Assembly (NCBI GenBank): GCA_022410635.1
Contig: JAJVDF010000509.1
Span: 248,001-312,000, forward strand
Origin: Tretioscincus oriximinensis
Taxonomy: Eukaryota > Chordata > Lepidosauria > Squamata > Gymnophthalmidae
DNA length: 64,000 bases
Reading direction: 5' to 3'
Below the pieces are notes generated by a model. That model made no database searches. It was not told the DNA's origin and worked only from the letters and a program-made list of their open reading frames with translations. Each line of letters begins with the position of its first letter. The first letter of the stretch is position 1. The translations under genes were made by a program, and so were the position numbers. Positions 59,808 through 64,000 of the stretch are shown one piece after another.

Positions 59808-59884
59808 TTTTAGGGACCTCACCTGTTACAACACATCTACAATATAGATACATCTACAATATGTGTTCTAACAGGTCCCTAAAA
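59808..59884. repeat. Imperfect palindrome
   Basis: The arms ttttagggacct(ca)cctgttacaacacat and, from the other side, ttttagggacctgttagaac can pair around a core with a direct repeat (acatctacaat twice). It has the size of a tiny miniature element or a structured transcript segment. Confidence 0.6.
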
Positions 59885-60864
59885 TGCATTTCTGAAGACT
59901 GTACAGAAATGGTCTAAGAAGGTGAAATTGTAGATATGATAGAAGGGTATGGTAGAACTTTTCAAACATGTGTTGTTGTTTTTTATGAATTTTCACCAGT
60001 TCATTCCTAGCATTCCAATGATAATTTCAAGCATGTTAACAATATTTTTCTTCTATGCTAACAATATATTTAAAGTTCAACCTGATTGCTAAACATTTTT
60101 AAATCAGAGGTCTTTCAACATCCCCCCTAAAAGGGGTCATCTGGTCAGCCTACTTTCTTGCACCTGTTGGAACCATTCTTATCCACTAGCTGGAGGGAAT
60201 ATTTCCCACCTTTTCCACTTCTCCAGGTAGAAATATTCCAGGTTTTACTCCGTGAACAGAAAGCACAAGAACTGTGTTCTCTAGTTTTTCTTTAATCTCT
60301 ATACTTGGCTGCCACTCCTCACTGTGATATTAACATTACTGCAAAACCCAACTTTTGAAGGGTGAGTCTAGATACAGCCTGAGTGAAAAAATGTCATGTG
60401 ACACATGGAATACAGAAGGTTGGAATCATTATTTGTAGTTTCTGCAGGAATGCAAGATGGTTGAGAAATAATGAAGGAATTAACAATGTATGAATTCCTA
60501 TTACTAGTTTACCAAAACGCAAAAGACCCATATACTTTACTTATCATATAAAGATAATAGCATGTGGACTTCTAATCTACCTTTCCTAGCCTAAATTGGA
60601 AGGGAGAAATTAGATATTATATGTACATTAATGATAATGATAGACTCATAATTTTTAAATAGAATTCACATTTCTATCTCAATTGGAAAAATGTAAGTAT
60701 ATTCAATCTTCTTTTGTGGTGTACATGTATATTTAACCTAGTCTTAATGTTAAATGCAGTCTGATAATGGATATTTATGATCAATAGAGGTGAAAGGAAT
60801 CCGTAAATTACTAGTTTAAACAAGATAAATAGAAATATAAGAAATTGTAATTATGTATACATGC
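59885..60864. other. AT-rich DNA, no gene seen
   Basis: No reading frame or repeat recognised; composition changes abruptly to GC-rich at about 60865. Confidence 0.55.
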
Positions 60865-61030
60865 AAATTTCGTTGCCTTGGGGAAGTCGGCTACTCACGG
60901 CAGAAGTCCGTGGGCGCCGTCNATTTGCTGCCGGGGAGGAGGAGGATGACGCTCTAGGAGGGAGCGTCTTTTCTTGTCTGCCCGGCAAGCCGGGCGACAG
61001 GAAGTGATGCTCCTTCCGGGGCGACAGGGG

Positions 61031-61037
61031 TATAAAA
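61031..61037 (+). promoter_or_regulatory. TATA box of the DIRS-like element (5' promoter)
   Basis: The sequence caggggtataaaacccctgc is a consensus TATA box in a GC-rich setting. About 25-30 bases downstream lies a pyrimidine-rich start (gccatctttctcttttg) suitable for initiation. Confidence 0.6.
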
Positions 61038-61224
61038 CCCCTGCGCCCGGCGCCATCTTTCTCTTTTGTTGGCGAGACGCGAAGGAGACAGTCGCACTCC
61101 ATCGCGCTCGCCCAGGACCACGAGCCGCCGCCATTGTCGATGGCCGCGTGGTCACCGGAGAACAAAAGAGACACGCCGGCTGCTTCCACCACCGGACTCC
61201 ACAGGCGAAAAGCCTTGCATCGAG

Positions 61225-61230
61225 GTAAGG
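61225..61230 (+). promoter_or_regulatory. Possible 5' splice donor
   Basis: The sequence cgag|gtaagg fits the donor consensus and would follow a first exon of about 160 bases from the TATA-directed start. A candidate acceptor is ttgttatcag (to about 62242), just before the gag-like start codon. Confidence 0.35.
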
Positions 61231-61756
61231 AGACCGGTGGGGGGAAGCAAAAAGCCGAGCCGGGTGCGGGCCTTTGAGAGGCCCAAGAAACCCGACTGGG
61301 CTACCGGCAAGGGTGTNGGGGGGAACAAGGAGTCCCCCGGGGGCTGAGTTTCGGGAGGCGCAAAACACGCGGCCACCCCTGGGAAGGGCCCAGAAGGCGG
61401 GGGCCAACGGGTGTACTTGAGAAGAGTTGGAAGTCGACCCTGCCGGCCCTGGACAAGAAAAAGGGAAATAAAAATAGATAAATAATAAATATTAGTCAGA
61501 TACATACGGAAACAACATAGGATAATAAAATAAAAACAGAAATAAAGAAAAATAGAAATAAATAAAAATAGAAATAAATAAATAAATAAGGGGCTTAAGG
61601 GAGGTGGCAGCTCCTCTCCACCACCCCCTTGGTGGTTGCTAGGCCCGCTGACGGGCGACTAGCGCTGGCATCCACCCGCGGCTGCTAGGCAGGNGGGGGT
61701 GACCACGTGCCCGGGCTGGTACNGGGCCTGCGAGAGGCGACAGAGGGGGCGTACTC

Positions 61757-61762
61757 TATAAA
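61757..61762 (+). promoter_or_regulatory. Second TATA-like box in the DIRS-like element
   Basis: The sequence gtactctataaaccctcccc lies about 500 bases before the ORF and is followed by a C/T tract. It may be a second or internal promoter. Confidence 0.4.
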
Positions 61763-62256
61763 CCCTCCCCCCCTTTTTGCTAGGGAATTTCGGCATCAGG
61801 CCTATGCAGCTGGTTCTGCACTAGGTGGAAGTTGCTTTCTTTTGTGGCTGGCTGGGGCTGGTTGTTTGCATTGCTGTTTGAGGGGAGTTCCCCCTCCCCT
61901 TGTTTGCTGTGGGGCCATACTATTGCAGAACTGTGTTGTGGCACAGGGTGGCTGGAACCCTCCTCCCCGATAATTTGGACTAGCAAGCGATTTTAAGTTT
62001 TGCAGTTTACAGCAGACTTCTTGTGGCTGTTTTGTAGCTTTACAATTTATTGTAGTTGGTGCATGCTTATCCTACCTATCTGGTGAAAGGCCTATGCATA
62101 TTGCACATCTGGGGCAACTGATAATTGCCTTGCAGCTTTATATCTTACCTAAACACGCTCTGTTGATATACGCGTGGTCCACGCCGTTGTTTAACCAGTG
62201 GAGTTATACCCGTGCCAAGGGACTTCTTAGTAAATTGTTATCAGCATTTAAGGACN

Positions 62257-63312
62257 ATGCCTAGAGGTGTCCCTAATAGAGGCAGGGGGAGGGGGAGGAG
62301 CAGGGGTGCAACAGCCAGGGGTGCTAGGCCCCCTACCAATCAGCCCCCTGTTTTGAATGGAACGGGTCCTCTCTCTGCCTGGCCCTTACAACAGCCAGGT
62401 CAGGACAATGGCCTAGCAGAGTTTAGGGCTGAGATGAGGGACTCTATGGGCCAGCTCACAGCTATACTACGGGAGGTCGCTAACGCTAGCAGGCCAGCTC
62501 TTTCTTCCCCAGCTCCAGCAGCTCCAGTTGTGCCGTTGGTGAGACCGGACGACGGGTCACAAGTGTCTGAGCCAGGGCCGTCTGCTACAGCAATANNGGC
62601 NGCAGTCGACCAGACAACAACTGATCCCATGGAGGGGCCGAGCCAAGCNATGGCTGTTGAGAGCGTAGGTAACAATGGGNACAATGGAAGGGGTCGCAAA
62701 CGCCNGCGGAGAAGGAGGGATTCCAGCAGCAGCGCAGGTAGTACCTCTTCCTCTTCATCTTCCGGGGAAAGGGATGCCGTCCGTAGAGCCTATTGGAATG
62801 CAGGGAACCCTGCTCAGGGGATGCCCAAGTGGCTCATAAACTGTAGACGGAATAATAAGTCTGTTCCGTTAATTGACACATCTGAGGCTGCTACCCAGAT
62901 GGACCCGGGTCNGAGNGCGGAACCCCCTGGCTCTCACCTCCCCAAAAAACTTAGGAATCAGATACTAGATGGGCATTATGTCAATATATTTTGCCTGGCA
63001 AAAAATGAAAACCCAAATCCCTTCATGGGAAAGCGCAAAAGATCAGGGGTAGCTCCAGTTGAGAAAAATTTTGATAACNGGATATCTTGCTATGGCCAAT
63101 TCGCAAGTTTGGTTACAGCGGCCTTCCTGGAACGGGCCTGGCAATTAATGGGTCACATGAATAACGTACTAGAGGCCAGGGCCATGGCGGGTGACCAGGC
63201 GGCCCTAAAGTATGATGAAGGCTTTAGAAAATTTGCGTCGAACTCCCCGGCGATACGATGGGATGCCATCATGCACCAAATATGGCTAAAATCCATTTTG
63301 ACTTATTGTTAA
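62257..63312 (+). CDS. DIRS-like gag-like ORF1 protein, C-terminally truncated
   Basis: The frame encodes 351 residues from the ATG at 62257; the frame is open a further 15 codons upstream but without an earlier ATG. Gag-like proteins of DIRS elements are thought to package the element's RNA. The N-terminus is Arg/Gly-rich (residues 4-24). A short helical stretch follows (about 52-76), then a proline/alanine linker, a basic patch (about 144-154) and a serine run (156-170). The core (about 226-345) includes GSHLPKKLRNQILDGHYVNI, then LKYDEGFRKF and RWDAIMHQIW, which follow the pattern of vertebrate DIRS gag-like proteins. The usual Cys/His zinc-knuckle end is missing: the protein stops soon after the core and AATAAA follows. 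Several n bases leave unknown residues. No polymerase frame follows. Identity comes from pattern memory, not a search. Confidence 0.6.
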   Translation: MPRGVPNRGRGRGRSRGATARGARPPTNQPPVLNGTGPLSAWPLQQPGQDNGLAEFRAEMRDSMGQLTAILREVANASRPALSSPAPAAPVVPLVRPDDGSQVSEPGPSATAIXXAVDQTTTDPMEGPSQXMAVESVGNNGXNGRGRKRXRRRRDSSSSAGSTSSSSSSGERDAVRRAYWNAGNPAQGMPKWLINCRRNNKSVPLIDTSEAATQMDPGXXAEPPGSHLPKKLRNQILDGHYVNIFCLAKNENPNPFMGKRKRSGVAPVEKNFDNXISCYGQFASLVTAAFLERAWQLMGHMNNVLEARAMAGDQAALKYDEGFRKFASNSPAIRWDAIMHQIWLKSILTYC

Positions 63313-63315
63313 TTT

Positions 63316-63321
63316 AATAAA
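63316..63321 (+). terminator. Polyadenylation signal AATAAA
   Basis: AATAAA lies 4 bases after the stop codon of the gag-like ORF. The element ends about 60 bases further on, so the signal is well placed to end its transcript. Confidence 0.6.
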
Positions 63322-63385
63322 GAATTATTGTTCATCTTAATATGTGTCGTCTCCTCTCTTCCCTCGGCTGCAAGTGTTCCTACAA

Positions 63386-64000
63386 TCTACATAAAACATT
63401 GTGTAATAAATAGGGTGACAACTTACGCAAGCAAGCAGGTGAGTGCAGGATCCATTGCAAACAATTTCAAAGTCCCAAATAAAGGCGCAATTAATTTGTT
63501 TTATGAGGATGTTCACTCATTTTCAGTTGAAGATCATATTGCTCTGACATAACCAAGTAATTATCTGTTGCTAGATCTTTAGGAGCACTTAGTGAGTTAT
63601 ATTATGTGTCAGATGAAAGTGCAGGATAGCTACAGGCAAAGGGACACAGACACAATTAGGGGGTAGTGGGCATATAAAAATTGAGAATACCTGTTCTTTT
63701 CATAAACAATCAAGAAGGTGATGGAAGAAGGAGAGAACTGGGGAATAACTGCATTAGCTGTCAAGGTGAGTTAGAAAACTGGCAGAAAACATTCAGTCTC
63801 ATGGCCTGAAGAAAAGCAATATTTAATACTGCTGTGGTTTTGTTGTCGATCTTTTGTTTTTTAATAACCTTTCTCTCCTCGGTAAATTGTCATCTATTTA
63901 ACAACAAAAGAGAGAGAGAGACTGTGTGAGAGAAATGGTGCTATGAACTACATACAACTGCAGTAATGTCTCAGCCACTGTACCTATGTGCTTTTGAATA
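63386..64000. other. AT-rich DNA, no gene seen
   Basis: No reading frame of coding character; a short (GA)n lies near 63909-63922. Confidence 0.55.

Larger units (their letters stand above)
60865..63385 (+). mobile_element. DIRS-like retrotransposon, gag-only deletion derivative
   Basis: A GC-rich block of about 2.5 kb stands out from AT-rich flanks on both sides. It has a promoter-like 5' part with two TATA boxes, a possible splice donor, a long leader with an (AAAT)n stretch (61558-61590), a gag-like ORF, and a polyadenylation signal right after the stop. The ends (gccttggggaag at 60875-60886, and gccgagggaag as the reverse complement at 63361-63371) may be imperfect inverted repeats, as DIRS elements have. 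Reverse transcriptase, RNase H, methyltransferase and tyrosine recombinase frames are absent, although more than 600 bases of flank are visible. Boundaries are judged from composition. Confidence 0.6.

Noticed and set aside
60851..61505. Minus-strand frames of 113-170 codons in the GC-rich leader, and a CpG-island promoter of a host gene
   Set aside because: Frames in all directions stay open because of GC content. The island coincides with the DIRS-like element rather than a host first exon. A host promoter cannot be wholly excluded without transcript data.

Overview
The window looks like non-coding vertebrate DNA, most probably from a squamate reptile (lizard, gecko or snake). Everything identifiable is a transposable element or simple repeat, and the mix is typical of squamates: CR1- and L3-type LINE fragments, an L2-like LINE, young L1, MIR-like tRNA-derived SINEs, hAT- and mariner-type miniature elements, Helitrons, a DIRS-like retrotransposon and faint retroviral relics. 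The background is AT-rich, as in introns or a gene desert. I recognise no host protein-coding gene and no structural RNA gene. One exon-like stretch (51417-51521) is possible but unproven. Scattered single n bases and one 175-base gap (23227-23401) show an imperfect assembly.

Layout. 1-9 kb: AT-rich DNA with a hAT-like element (2611-3123), a Tigger-like miniature element (5540-5799), a GC-rich alternating purine-pyrimidine palindrome (7222-7480) and a retroviral pol relic (8464-8830, minus). 9-16 kb: a cluster of CR1/L3 LINE pieces on both strands (9639-10141, 12896-13990, 14649-15170, 15566-15788) with a SINE between. 17-26 kb: SINEs, two head-to-tail Helitron-like elements (ending at 20341 and 20821), the gap inside a microsatellite, and an L2-like 3' end. 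26-33 kb: a second hAT-like copy, an LTR-like block and a GATA microsatellite. 33.4-34 kb: a Tc1-type miniature element and a complete short Helitron (33489-33954, minus). 38-48 kb: SINE tails, a second LTR-like block, miniature elements and a tRNA-headed SINE. 49.8-50.9 kb: a 5'-truncated, fresh-looking L1 with target-site duplication. 53-60 kb: miniature elements and a duplicated inverted-repeat array. 60.9-63.4 kb: a GC-rich, DIRS-like element with a 351-residue gag-like ORF and no polymerase.

Nothing here forms an operon or pathway. The relationships are between parasites and their helpers. The SINE tail matches the L2-like LINE tail, which suggests the LINE mobilised the SINE. The Helitron family carries about 100 bases of CR1 reverse transcriptase sequence, in the same place in two copies on opposite strands, so the capture came before amplification. 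The DIRS-like element lacks the enzymes it would need to move and would depend on a full-length relative.
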